From Taudactylus pleione (Eukaryota > Chordata > Amphibia > Anura > Myobatrachidae): a stretch of DNA of 64,000 nt. Numbering within the stretch: position 1 is the stretch's first letter; every line of letters begins with the position of its first letter. Below, piece after piece: positions 29,787 through 46,608 of the stretch. Location: NCBI GenBank assembly GCA_031769625.1, contig JAUIMM010002021.1, positions 992,001-1,056,000 of the forward strand. The letters run 5' to 3'. A program made the position numbers and the translations under genes. Below the pieces are notes generated by a model that was given only the letters and a program-made list of their open reading frames with translations, did not search any database and was not told where the DNA came from.

Positions 29787-31590
29787 AGCTCTACACCACA
29801 TTCTATACTATATAACACTATATATCATATTCTATACTATGTTGTACTATCCACCATATTCTACACTCTGCACCACTATACAGCTCTACACCATATTCTA
29901 TGCTATGCATCACTATACAGCTCTACACCAAATTCTATACTATGTACCTCTATATACCATATTCTATACTGTGTACCACTATACACCATATTCTATAATA
30001 TGTACCACAATACAGCTCTACACCATATTCTATACTTTGTACCACTATACAACACTACACCATATTCTATACTATGTACCACTATACAGCTCAACACCAT
30101 ATTCTATACTATGTACCACTATACACCATATTCTATACTATTTACCACTATACACCATATTCTATACTATGTACCACTATACAGCTCTACAACACATTCT
30201 ATACTATGTCCTACTAAGCACCATATTCTATACTATGTACCACTATACAGCTCTACACCACATTCTATACCATGTACCACTATAAAGCTCTACACCGTAT
30301 TCTATACTATGTACTACTATACACCACATTCTATACTATGTACCACTATACAGCTCTAAACCATATACAACTATACACCACATTCTATACTATGTACCAC
30401 TATACCACATTATATACTATGTACCACTATACGCCATATTCTATACTATGTGCCTCTATGCACCATATTCTATACAATGTACCACAGTACATCATATTCT
30501 ATACTATGTACCACTATACACCGTATTCCATACTATGTACCACTATACACCATATTTTATACTATGTACCTCTATAGACAATATTCTATACTATGTACCA
30601 CTATACACCATATTCTATACTATGTACTACAATACAGCTCTACACCATATTCTATACTATGTCCCACTATACAACACTACACCATATTCTATATTATGTA
30701 CCACTATACAGCTCTACACTACATTCTATACTATGTACCACTATACAGCTCTACACCGTATTCTATACTATGTACTACTATACACCACATTCTATACAAT
30801 GTACCACTATACAGGTCTACACCATACACCACTATACACCACATTCTACATATGTACCACTACTCCGCATTCTATACTATGTACCAATATGTACCACTAT
30901 ACACCACATTCTATACTATGTACCACTATACCCCATATTCTATACTATGTACCTCTATACACCATATTCTATACGATGTACCACTATATAGCTCTACACC
31001 ACATTCTATACTATATACCACAATACTCCACATTCTAGACTATGTACTACTATACACCAAATTCTATAATATGTACCTCTATACACCATAATCTATACTA
31101 TATACCACTATACACCACATCCTATACTATGTAACATTATACAGCTCTTCACCACATTCTATACTATGTACCACTATACACCATATTCTATACTATTTAC
31201 CTCTATACACCATATTCTATACGATATACAACTATACAGCTCTACCCCATATTCTGTACTATGTATATACCACTATACACCATATTCTATACTATGAACC
31301 ACTATACAGCTCTAAACCATATTCTATACTATATACCACTATACACCATATTCTATACTATGTACCACTATAAACCTCTGCACTATATTCTATGCTATGT
31401 ACCACTATACAGCATATTCTATACTAAGTACCTATACACCATATTCTATAGTATGTGGCACTATACACCACATTCTATACTATGTACCACTATACAGCTC
31501 TACACCATATTCTATACTATGTACCACTATACACCACATTCTATACTATGTACCACTATACACCATATTATATACTATGTACCACTATAC
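29787..31590 (+). repeat. HOR family B-prime unit (1804 bp between anchor blocks)
   Basis: This unit runs from the start of the anchor-bearing block (agctctacacc, then tataacactatatatc) to the next such block at 31591. It is repeated at 44401 onward with an offset settling at 14,643 bp after one 29-bp difference near 29,910. It contains the motifs tgtgcctctatgc near 30450 and the CpG variant tactccgcattc near 30862. No gene is seen. Confidence 0.85.
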
Positions 31591-32226
31591 AGCTCTACAC
31601 CACATTCTATACTATATAACACTATATATCATATTCTATACTATGTTGCACTATCCACCATATTCTACACTCTGCACCACTATACAGCTCTACACCATAT
31701 TCTATGCTATGCATCACTATACACAATACTCTATACTATGCACCACTATACAGCTCTACACCAAATTCTATACTATGTACCTCTATATACCATATTCTAT
31801 ACTGTGTACCACTATACACCATATTCTATAATATGTACCACAATACAGCTCTACACCATATTCTATACTTTGTACCACTATACAACACTACACCATATTC
31901 TATACTATGTACCACTATACAGCTCAACACCATATTCTATACTATGTACCACTATACACCATATTCTATACTATTTACCACTATACACCATATTCTATAC
32001 TATGTACCACTATACAGCTCTACAACACATTCTATACTATGTCCTACTAAGCACCATATTCTATACTATGTACCACTATACAGCTCTACACCACATTCTA
32101 TACCATGTACCACTATAAAGCTCTACACCGTATTCTATACTATGTACTACTATACACCACATTCTATACTATGTACCACTATACAGCTCTAAACCATATA
32201 CAACTATACACCACATTCTATACTAT
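31591..32226 (+). repeat. Partial second copy of the B-prime unit, ending at a B-to-A switch
   Basis: This matches 29787 to about 30390; the offset goes from 1804 to 1833 because the first copy lacks one monomer. At about 32226 it passes in phase into family A sequence equivalent to about 2264 of copy 1. It ends the first B domain. Confidence 0.82.
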
Positions 32227-34880
32227 ATACCACTATACACCATATTCTATACTATGTTGCACTATACACCATATTCTATACTCCGTACAACTATACAGCT
32301 CTACTCCATATTCTATGCTATGTATCACTATACACAATACTCTATACTATGCAACACTATACAGCTCTACACCAAATTCTATACTATGTACCTCTATATA
32401 CCATATTCTATACCATGTACCACTATCCACCATATTCTTTACTATGTACCACAATACAGCTCTACACCATATTCTATACTATGTACCACTATACACCATA
32501 TTCTATACTATGTACCACTGTACACTACATTCTATACTATGTACCACTATACTGCTCTACAACATATTCTATACTATGTACCACTATACACCATATTCTA
32601 TACTATGTACCACTATACAGCTCTACACCACATTCTATACTATGCAGCACTATGTAGCTCTACACCAAATTCTATACTATGTACCACTATACACCATATT
32701 CTATACTATGTACCACTAAACACCTTATTACATACTATTTACCACTATACACCATATTCTATACTATGTACCTCTATACACCATATTCTATACTATGTAC
32801 CACTAAACACCATATTCTATACTATGTACCACAATACAGATCTACACCATATTCTATACTATGTACCACTATACACCATATTCTATACTATGTACCATTA
32901 TACACCATATTCTATAGTATGTACCACTATACAGCTCTACAACACATTCTATACTATGTACCTCTATACACCATATTCAATACTATGTACCACTATACAG
33001 CTCTAGACCACATTCTATACTATGTACCACTGTACAGCTCTACACCATTCACCACTATACTCCACATTCAATACTATGTACCACTACACCACCTTCTATA
33101 CTATGTACCACTTTGTAGCACTATACACCACATTCTATACTATGTACCACTATACCCCATATTCTATACTATGTACCTCTATATACCATATTCTATACTA
33201 TATACCACTATACACCATATTCTATACAATGTACCACTATTCAGCTCTACACCACATTCTTTAATATATACCACTATTCACCACATTCTAGACTATGTAC
33301 TAGTATGCACCACATCCTATACTATGTACCATTATACAGCTCTTCACCACATTCTATACTATGTACCACTATACACCATAATCTATACTATTTACCTCTA
33401 TACACCATATTCTATACGATATACAACTATACAGCTCTACCCCATATTCTGTACTATGTATATACCACTATACACCATATTCTATACTATGAACCACTAT
33501 ACAGCTCTACACCATATTCTATACTATTTACCACTATACACCATATTCTATACTATGTACCACTATAAACCTCAACACTATATTCTATGCTATGTACCAC
33601 TATACAGCTCTATACCACATTCTATACTATGTACAACTGTACAGCTCTACACCATATTCTATACTATATACTACTATAGACCACATTCTATACTAAGTAC
33701 CTCTATACACCATATTCTATAGTATGTTGCACTATACACCACATTCTATACTATGTACAACTATACATCTCTACACCACATTCTATACTATGTACCGCTA
33801 TTCACCATATTCTATACTATGTACTACTATTCAGCTCTACACCACATTCTATAATATGTACCGCTATACATCATATTCTATGTACCACTATACACCATAC
33901 TCTAGACTATGTAATACTATACACCATATTCTAGACTATGTACCTCTATACACCATATTCTATACTATGTACCTCTATACACCATATTATATACTATGTA
34001 CCATTATACACCACATTCTATACTATGTACCACTATACACCATATTCTATACTATGTACCACTATAAACCACATTCTATACTATGTACCATTATTACGCT
34101 TTAAACCACAATATATACTATGAACCACTATACAACATATTCTATACTATTTACCACTATACAGCTCTACACCACATTCTATACTATGTACCACTATACA
34201 CCATATTCTATACTATGTACCACTATACACCACATTCTATACTATGTACCATTATACAGCTTTACACCACAATCTATACTATCTACCACTGTAAAACATA
34301 TTCTCTACTAATTACCACTATACAACTCTACACCACATTCTATAATATGTACCTCTATACACTATATTCTATACTATATACCACTATACACCACATTCTA
34401 TACTATGTACCACTATACACCATATTCTATACTATGTACCACTATACGGCTTTACACCACATTCTATACTATGTACCACTATACAGCTCTACACCGTATT
34501 CTGTACTATGTAATAATGTACACCACATTCTATGATATGTACCACTATACAGCTCTACACCATATACCACTATACACCACATTCTATAATATGTACCACT
34601 ACACCACATTCTATACTATGTACCACTATGTACCACTATACACCACATTCTATACTATGTACCACTGTACACCACATTCTATACTATGTACCACTATACA
34701 CCATATTCTATACTATGTACCTTTATACACCATATTCTATACTATGTACCTCTATACATCATATTCTATACTATGTACCACTATACAGCTCTACATCACA
34801 TTCTATACTATGTACCACTATACACCATATTCTATACTATGTACCACTATACAGCTCTACATCACATTCTATACTATGTA
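32227..34880 (+). repeat. HOR family A, copy 5 (partial, no transposon)
   Basis: This is family A sequence with the anchor CCGTAC at 32283. It matches about 2250-4850 of copy 1 (offset 29,962, then 30,028 after a 66-bp dimer) and 14610-16500 of copy 4 (offset 17,610). It is cut before the transposon position: at 34880/34881 the sequence jumps in register back to the point equivalent to about 1303 of copy 1. Only repeat is present. Confidence 0.85.
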
Positions 34881-37800
34881 AAACTATACACCATATTCTA
34901 GACAATGTACCTCTATACACCATATTCTATACTATGTACATCTATACACCATATTATATACTATGTACCACTATACACCACATTCTATTCTATGTACCAC
35001 TATACACCACATTCTATACTATGTACCATTATACAGCTTTACACCACAATCTATACTATGTACCACTATGCAACATATTCTATGCTATTTAGCACTTTAC
35101 AGCTCTACACCAAATTCTATACTATGTACCTCTATACACCATATTCTATACTATGTACCACTATACACCATATTCTATACTTTGTACCTCTATACACCAT
35201 ATTCTATACAATGTACCACAATACACCATATTCTATACTATGTACCACTATACACCGTATTCCATACAATGTACCACTATACACCATATTCTATACTATG
35301 TACCTCTATACACCATATTCTATACTATGTACCACTAAACACCATATTCTATAATATGTACCACAATACAGCTCTACACTATATTCTATACTATGTACCA
35401 CTGTACAGCTCTACATCAATTTCTATACTATGTACTTCTATAAACCATATTCTATACTATGTACCACTATACACCATATTCTATACTATGTACCACTATA
35501 CCACTTATTCTCTACACCACATTCTATACTATGTACCACTATACAGCTCTACACCGTATTCTGTACTATGTAATACTGTACACCACATTCTATGCTATGT
35601 ACCACTATACAGCTCTACACCATATACCACTATACACCACATTCTATAATATGTACCACTACACCACATTCTATACTATGTACCACTATGTACCACTATA
35701 CACCACATTCTATACTATGTACCACTGTACACCATATTCTATACTATGTACCTCTATACACAATATTCTATACTATATAGCACTATACACCATATTCTAT
35801 ACTATGTACCACTATACAGCTCTACACCACATTCTATACTATATACCACTATACACCATATTCTATACTATGTTGCACTACACACCATATTCTATACTCC
35901 GTACAACTATACAGCTCTACTCCATATTCTATGCTATGTATCACTATACACAATACTCTATACTATGCACCACTATACAGCTCTACACCAAATTCTATAC
36001 TATGTACCTCTATATACCATATTCTATACCATGTACCACTATCCACCATATTCTTTACTATGTACCACAATACAGCTCTACACCATATTCTATACTATGT
36101 ACCACTATACACCATATTCTATACTATGTACCACTATACACTACATTCTATACTATGTACCACTATACTGCTCTACAACATATTCTATACTATGTACCAC
36201 TATACACCATATTCTATACTATGTACCACTATACAGCTCTACACCACATTCTATACTATGCAGCACTATGTAGCTCTACACCAAATTCTATACTATGTAC
36301 CACTATACACCATATTCTATACTATGTACCACTAAACACCTTATTCCATACTATGTACCACTATACACCATATTCTATACTATGTACCTCTATACACCAT
36401 ATTCTATACTATGTACCACTAAACACCATATTCTATACTATGTACCACAATACAGATCTACACCATATTCTATACTATGTACCACTATACACCATATTCT
36501 ATACTATGTACCATTATACACCATATTCTATAGTATGTATCACTATACAGCACTACAACACATTCTATACTATGTACCTCTATACAACATATTCAATACT
36601 ATGTACCACTATACAGCTCTAGACCACATTCTATACTATGTACCACTATACAGCTCTACACCATTCACCACTATACTCCACATTCTATACTATGTACCAC
36701 TACACCACCTTCTATACTATGTACCACTTTGTACCACTATACACCACATTCTATACTATGTACCATTATACCCCATATTCTATACTATGTACCTCTATAT
36801 ACCATATTCTATACTATATACCACTATACACCATATTCTATACAATGTACCACTATTCAGCTCTACACCACATTTTATAATATATACCACTATTCACCAC
36901 ATTCTAAACTATGTACTACTATGCACCACATCCTATACTATGTACCATTATACAGCTCTTCACCACATTCTATACTATGTACCACTATACACCATAATCT
37001 ATACTATTTACCTCTATACACCATATTCTATACGATATACAACTATACAGCTCTACCCCATATTCTGTACTATGTATATACCACTATACACCATATTCTA
37101 TACTATGAACCACTATACAGCTCTACACCATATTCTATACTATTTACCACTATACACCATATTCTATACTATGTACCACTATAAACCTCAACACTATATT
37201 CTATGCTATGTACCACTATACAGCTCTATACCACATTCTATACTATGTACAACTGTACAGCTCTACACCATATTCTATACTATATACTACTATAGACCAC
37301 ATTCTATACTAAGTACCTCTATACACCATATTCTATAGTATGTTGCACTATACACCACATTCTATACTATGTACAACTATACATCTCTACACCACATTCT
37401 ATACTATGTACCACTATTCACCATATTCTATACTATGTACTACTATTCAGCTCTACACCACATTCTATAATATGTACCGCTATACATCATATTCTATGTA
37501 CCACTATACACCATATTCTAGACTATGTAATACTATACACCATATTCTAGACTATGTACCTCTATACACCATATTCTATACTATGTACCTCTATACACCA
37601 TATTATATACTATGTACCACTATACACCACATTCTATACTATGTACCACTATACACCATATTCTATACTATGTACCACTATAAACCACATTCTAAACTAT
37701 GTACCATTATTACGCTTTACACCACAATATATACTATGAACCACTATACAACATTTTCTTTACTATTTACCACTATACAGCTCTACACCACATTCTATAC

Positions 37801-40800
37801 TATGTACCACTATACACCATATTCTATACTATGTACCACTATACACCACATTCTATACTATGTACCATTATACAGCTTTACACCACAATCTATACTATCT
37901 ACCACTGTAAAACATATTCTCTACTATTTACCACTATACAGCTCTACACCACATTCTATAATATGTACCTCTATACATCATTTTCTATACTATGTACCAC
38001 TATACAGTTCTACACCAAATTCTATACTATGTACCACTATCCACCATATTCTTTACTATGTACCACAATACAGCTCTACACCATATTCTATACTATGTAC
38101 CACTATACACCATATTCTATACTATGTACCACTATACACTACATTCTATACTATGTACCACTATACTGCTCTACAACATATTCTATACTATGTACCACTA
38201 TACACCATATTCTATACTATGTACCACTATACAGCTCTACACCACATTCTATACTATGCAGCACTATGTAGCTCTACACCAAATTCTATACTATGTACCA
38301 CTATACACCATATTCTATACTATGTACCACTAAACACCTTATTCCATACTATGTACCACTATACACCATATTCTATACTATGTACCTCTATACACCATAT
38401 TCTATACTATGTACCACTAAACACCATATTCTATACTATGTACCACAATACAGATCTACACCATATTCTATACTATGTACCACTATACACCATATTCTAT
38501 ACTATGTACCACTATACACCACATTCTATACTATGTACCATTATACAGCTTTACACCACAATCTATACTATCTACCACTGTAAAACATATTCTCTACTAT
38601 TTACCACTATACAGCTCTACACCACATTCTATAATATGTACCTCTATACACTATATTCTATACTATATACCACTATACACCACATTCTATACTATGTACC
38701 ACTATACACCACATTCTATACTATGTACCATTATACAGCTTTACACCACAATCTATACTATGTACCACTATACAGCATATTCTATACTATTTAACCACTA
38801 TACAGCTCTACACCACATTCTATAATATGTACCTCTATACACCATTTTCTATACTATGTACCACTATACAGCTCTACACCAAATTCTATACTATGTACCA
38901 CTATCCACCATATTCTTTACTATGTACCACAATACAGCTCTACACCATATTCTATACTATGTACCACTATACACCATATTCTATACTATGTACCACTATA
39001 CAGCTCTACACCACATTCTATACTATGCAGCACTATGTAGCTCTACACCAAATTCTATACTATGTACCACTATACACCATATTCTATACTATGTACCACT
39101 AAACACATTATTCCATACTATGTACCACTATTCACCATATTCTAAACTATGTACCTCTATACACCATATTCTATACTATGTACCACTAAACACCATATTC
39201 TATACTATGTACCACAATACAGATCTACACCATATTCTATACTATGTACCACTAAACACATTATTCCATACTATGTACCACTATTCACCATATTCTAAAC
39301 TATGTACCTCTATACACCATATTCTATACTATGTACCACTAAACACCATATTCTATACTATGTACCACTATACAGCTCTACAACACATTCTATACTATGT
39401 ACCTCTATACACCATATTCAATACTATGTACCACTATACAGCTCTAGACCACATTCTATACTATGTACCACTATACAGCTCTACACCATTCACCACTATA
39501 CACCACATTCTATACTATGTACCACTACACCACCTTCTATACTATGTACCACTTTGTACCACTATACACTACATTCTATACTATGTACAACTAAACACCA
39601 TATTCTATACTATGTACCACAATACAGATCTACACCATATTCTATACTATGTACCACTATACACCATATTCTATACTATGTACCACTTTACACCATATTC
39701 TATACAATGTACCATTATACAGCTTTACACCACAATCTATACTATGTACCACTATACACCATATTCTATACTATTTACCACTATACAGCTCTACACCACA
39801 TTCTATACTATGTACCACTATACACCATATTCTATACTATGTACCACTATACACCACATTCTATACTATGTACCATTATACAGCTTTACACCACAATCTA
39901 TACTATCTACCACTGTAAAACATATTCTCTACTATTTACCACTATATAGCTCTATACCACATTCTATAATATGTACCTCTATACACTATATTCTATACTA
40001 TATACCACTATACACCACATTCTATACAATGTACCACTATACACCACATTCTCTACTATGAACCATTATACAGCTTTACACCACAATCTATACTATGTAC
40101 CACTATACAGCATATTCTATACTATTTACCACTATACAGCTCTACACCACATTCTATAATATGTACCTCTATACACCATTTTCTATACTATGTACCACTA
40201 TACAGCTCTACACCAAATTCTATACTATGTACCACTATACACCATATTCTATACTATGTACGACTATACACCATATTCTATACTTTGAACCTCTATATAC
40301 CATATTCTATACAATGTACCACAATACACCATATTCTATACTATGTACAACTATACACTGTATTCCATAATATGTACCTCTATACACCATTTTCTATACT
40401 ATGTACCACAATACAGCTCTACGCTATTTTCTATACTATGTACCACTATACAACACTACACCATATTCTATACTATGTGCCACTATACAGCTCTACACCA
40501 TATTCTATACTATGTACTACTATACACCATATTCTATACTATGTACCACTATACACCATATTTTGTACTATGTACCACTATACAGCTCTACACCACATTC
40601 TATACTATGTACCACTATACAGCTCTACACCGTATTCTATACTATGTACTACTATACACCACATTCTATACTATGTACCACTATACAGCTCTACACCAAA
40701 TACCACTATACACCACATTCTAAACTATGTACCACTACACCACATTCTATACTATGTACCACTATGTACCACTATACACCACATTCTATACTATGTACCA

Positions 40801-43545
40801 CTGTACACCATAATCTGGACTATGTACCTCTATACACCATATTCTATACTATGTACCACTATACACCATATTCTAAACTATGTACCACAATACAGCTCTA
40901 CACCACATTCTATACTATATAACACTATATATCATATTCTATACTATGTAGCACTATACACCATATTCTACACTCTGCACCACTATACAGCTCTACACCA
41001 TATTCTATGCTATGTATCACTATACACAATACTCTATACTATGCACCACTATACAGCTCTACACCAAATTCTGTACTATGTACCTCTATATAACATATTC
41101 TATACTATGTACCACTATACACCATATTCTATAGTATGTACCACAATACAGCTCTACACCATATTCTATACTTTGTACCACTATACAACACTACACCATA
41201 TTCTATACTATGTACCACTATACAGCTCAACACCATATTCTATACTATGTACCACTATACACCATATTCTATACTATTTACCACTATACACCATATTCTA
41301 TACTATGTACCACTATACAGCTTTACAACACATTCTATACTATGTACTACTATACAACATATTCTATACTATGTACCACTATACATCTCTACACCACATT
41401 CTATACTATGTACCACTATACAGCTCTACACCGTATTCTATACTATGTACTACTATACACCACATTCTATACTATGTACCACTATACAGCTCTAAACCAT
41501 ATACAACTATACACCACATTCTATACTATGTACCACTATACCACATTCTATACTATGTACCACTATTCACCATATTCTATACTATGTACCTCTATACACC
41601 ATATTCTATACAATGTACCACAATACACCATATTCTATACTATGTACCACTATACACTGTATTCCTTTCTATGTACCACTATACACCATATTTTATAATA
41701 TGTACCTCTATAGACCATATTCTATACTATGTACCACTATACACCATATTCTATACTATGTACCACAATACAGCTCTACACCATATTCTATACTATGTCC
41801 CACTATACAACTCTACACCATATTCTATACTCTGTACCACTATACAGCTCAACACCATATTCTATACTATGTACCACTATACACCATATTCTATACTATG
41901 TACCACTATACAGCTCTACAACACATTCTATACTATGTACCTCTACACACCATATTCTATACTATGTACCACTATACAGCTCTACATCAGGTTCTATACA
42001 ATGTACCACTATACAGCTCTACACCGTATTCTATACTATGTACTACTATAAACCACATTCTATACAATGTACCACTATACAGCTCTACACCATACACCAC
42101 TATGCACCACATTCTACATATGTACCACTACACCACATTCTATACTATGTACCACTATGTACCACTATACACCACATTCTATACTATGTACCACTATACC
42201 TCATATTCTATACTATGTACCTCTATACACCATATTCTATACTATGTACCACTATACACCATATTCTATATGATGTACCACTATATAGCTCTACACCACA
42301 TTCTATACTATATACCACTATACTCCACATTCTAGACTATGTACTACTATACACCATATTCTATACTATGTACCTCTATACACCATAATGTATACTATAT
42401 ACCACTATACACTACATCCTATATTATGTACCATTATACAGCTCTTCACCACATTCTATACTATGTACCACTATACACCTTATTCTATACTATTTACCTC
42501 TATACACCTTATTCTATACTATATACCACTATTAACCATATTCTATACAATTTTACCACTATACACCATATTCTATACGATATACAACTATACAGCTCTA
42601 CCCCATATTCTGTACTATGTATATACCACTATACACCATATTCTATACTATGAACCACTATACAGCTCTACACCATATTCTATACTATTTACCACTATAC
42701 ACCATATTCTATACTATGTACCACTATAAACCTCTACACTATATTCTATGCTATGTACCACTAAACAGCTCTATACCACATTCTATACTATGTACAACTG
42801 TACAGCTTTACACCATATTCTATACTATATTCTACTATAGACCACATTCTATACTAAGTACCTCAATACACCATATTCTATAGTATGTTGCACTATACAC
42901 CACATTCTATTCTATGTACCACTATACATCTCTACACCACATTCTATACTATGTACCACTATACACCATATTCTATACTATGTACCACTATTCAGCTCTA
43001 CACCACATTCTATACTATGTAACGCTATACATCATATTCTATGTACCACTATACACCATATTCTAGACTATATAATACTATACACCATATTCTAGATTAT
43101 GTACCTCTATACACCATATTCTATACTATGTACCTCTATACACCATATTATATACTATGTACCACTATACACCACATTCTATACTATGTACCATTATTGC
43201 GCTTTACACCACAATATATACTATGTACGACTATACAACATATTCTATACTATTTACCACTATACAGCTCTACACCACATTCTATACTATGTACCACTAT
43301 ACACCATATTCTATACTATGTATCACTATACACCACATTCTATACTATGTACCATTATACAGCTTTACACCACAATCTATACTATGTACCACTATAAAAC
43401 ATATTCTATACTATTTACCACTATACAGCTCTACACCACATTCTATAATATGTACCTCTATACACTATATTCTATACTATATACCACTATACACCACATT
43501 CTATACTATGTACCACTATACACCACATTCTATACTATGTACCAT
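34881..43545 (+). repeat. About 8.66-kb duplicate of 13655-22318 (A-to-B junction copied as a block)
   Basis: Landmarks throughout this block sit 21,226 bp after their counterparts, and 21,227 bp after a single extra base at about 38793 (ctatttaaccac for ctatttaccac). Matching points include the A anchor at 35899 (14673), the B anchor block at 40894 (19667) and the 499-bp segment at 41979 (20752). The two blocks differ by scattered substitutions only. At the right edge, about 43545, the duplicate continues with gtaccattatacagc where the source reads gtaccactataaacc. The block contains both HOR families, so it post-dates their juxtaposition. No gene is seen. Confidence 0.9.
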
Positions 43546-44400
43546 TATACAGCTTAAACCACAATCTATACTATGTAGCACTATACAACATATTCTATAA
43601 TATTTACCACTATACAGCTCTACACCACATTCTATAATATGTACCTCTATACACCATATTCTATACTATGTACCACTACACAGCTCTACACCAAATTCTA
43701 TACTATGTACCACTATACACCACATTCTATACTATATTCCACTATACACCATATTCTATACTTTGTACCTCTATATACCATATTCTATACAATGTACCAC
43801 AATATACCATATTCTATACTATGTACAACTATACACCGTATTCCATACTATGTACCTCTATACACCATTTTCTATACTATGTACCTCTATACACCATATT
43901 CTATACTATGTACCACAATACAGCTCTACACTATTTTCTATACTATGTACCACTATACAACACTACACCATATTCTATACTATGTACCACTATACAGCTC
44001 TACACCATATTCTATACTATGTACTACTATACTCCATATTCTATACTATGTACCACTATACACCATATTTTATACTATGTACCACTATACAGCTCTACAC
44101 CACATTCTATACTATGTACCACTATACAGCTCTACAACGTATTCTATACTATGTACTACTATACGCCACATTCTATACTATGTACCACTATACAGCTCTA
44201 CACCATATACCACTATACACCACATTCTATACTAAGTACCACTACACCACATTCTATACTATGTACCATTATGTACCACTATACACTACATTCTATACTA
44301 TGTACCATTGTACACCATAATCTGGATTATGTACCTCTATACACCATATTCTATACTATGTACCACTATACACCATATTATATACTATGTACCACTATAC
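43546..44400 (+). repeat. HOR family B-prime, left part, second occurrence
   Basis: These satellite monomers match about 28,930-29,786. They include the tatattccac variant near 43735 and end at the next B anchor block. The region leads into the 2208-bp tandem. Nothing except repeat is seen. Confidence 0.8.
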
Positions 44401-46608
44401 AGCTCTACACCACATTCTATACTATATAACACTATATATCATATTCTATACTATGTTGTACTATCCACCGTATTCTACACTCTGCACCACTATACAGCTC
44501 TACACCATATTCTATGCTATGCATCACTATACACAATACTCTATACTATGCACCACTATACAGCTCTACACCAAATTCTATACTATGTACCTCTATATAC
44601 CATATTCTATACTGTGTACCACTATACACCATATTCTATAATATGTACCACAATACAGCTCTACACCATATTCTATACTTTGTACCACTATACAACACTA
44701 CACCATATTCTATACTATGTACCACTATACAGCTCAACACCATATTCTATACTATGTACCACTATACACCATATTCTATACTATTTACCACTATACACCA
44801 TATTCTATACTATGTACCACTATACAGCTCTACAACACATTCTATACTATGTCCTACTAAGCACCATATTCTATACTATGTACCACTATACAGCTCTACA
44901 CCACATTCTATACCATGTACCACTATAAAGCTCTACACCGTATTCTATACTATGTACTACTATACACCACATTATATACTATGTACCACTATACAGCTCT
45001 AAACCATATACAACTATACACCACATTCTATACTATGTACCACTATACCACATTCTATACTATGTACCACTATACGCCATATTCTATACTATGTGCCTCT
45101 ATGCACCATATTCTATACAATGTACCACAGTACATCATATTCTATACTATGTACCACTATACACCGTATTCCATACTATGTACCACTATACACCATATTT
45201 TATACTATGTACCTCTATAGACAATATTCTATACTATGTACCACTATACACCATATTCTATACTATGTACTACAATACAGCTCTACACCATATTCTATAC
45301 TATGTCCCACTATACAACACTACACCATATTCTATATTATGTACCACTATACAGCTCTACACTACATTCTATACTATGTACCACTATACAGCTCTACACC
45401 GTATTCTATACTATGTACTACTATACACCACATTCTATACAATGTACCACTATACAGGTCTACACCATACACCACTATACACCACATTCTACATATGTAC
45501 CACTACTCCGCATTCTATACTATGTACCAATATGTACCACTATACACCACATTCTATACTATGTACCACTATACCCCATATTCTATACTATGTACCTCTA
45601 TACACCATATTCTATACGATGTACCACTATATAGCTCTACACCACATTCTATACTATATACCACAATACTCCACATTCTAGACTATGTACTACTATACAC
45701 CAAATTCTATAATATGTACCTCTATACACCATAATCTATACTATATACCACTATACACCACATCCTATACTATGTAACATTATACAGCTCTTCACCACAT
45801 TCTATACTATGTACCACTATACACCATATTCTATACTATTTACCTCTATACACCATATTCTATACGATATACAACTATACAGCTCTACCCCATATTCTGT
45901 ACTATGTATATACCACTATACACCATATTCTATACTATGAACCACTATACAGCTCTAAACCATATTCTATACTATTTACCACTATACACCATATTCTATA
46001 CTATGTACCACTATAAACCTCTGCACTATATTCTATGCTATGTACCACTATACAGCATATTCTATACTAAGTACCTATACACCATATTCTATAGTATGTG
46101 GCACTATACACCACATTCTATACTATGTACCACTATACAGCTCTACACCATATTCTATACTATGTACCACTATACACCACATTCTATACTATGTTCCGCT
46201 ATACATCATATTCTGTGTACCACTATACACCATATTATATACTATGTACCACTATACAACACATTCTATACTATGTAACACTATACACCATATTCTATAC
46301 TATGTGCCTTTATACACTATATTCTATTCTATGTACCAATATACACCACATTCTATACTTTTTCCCTCTATACACCATTTTCTATACTATGTACCACTAT
46401 ACAGCTCTACCCCATATTCTATACTATGTACCACTATACAACACTACACCATATTCTATACTATGTACTAATATACAGCTCTACACCGTATTCTATACTA
46501 TGTACTACTATACACCACATTCTATACTATGTACCACTACACCACATTCTATACTATGTACCACTATATACCACTATACACCACATTCTATACTATGTAC
46601 CACTATAC
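44401..46608 (+). repeat. 2208-bp tandem unit, copy 1 (family B-prime)
   Basis: This is the first of three consecutive units that start at the block agctctacacc followed by tataacactatatatc. The spacing to the next start is exactly 2208 bp. The left three quarters match 29787-31500. The right part, about 46200-46608, contains monomer variants not seen in the earlier 1804-bp unit, such as ctttttccctc near 46358. Confidence 0.9.
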
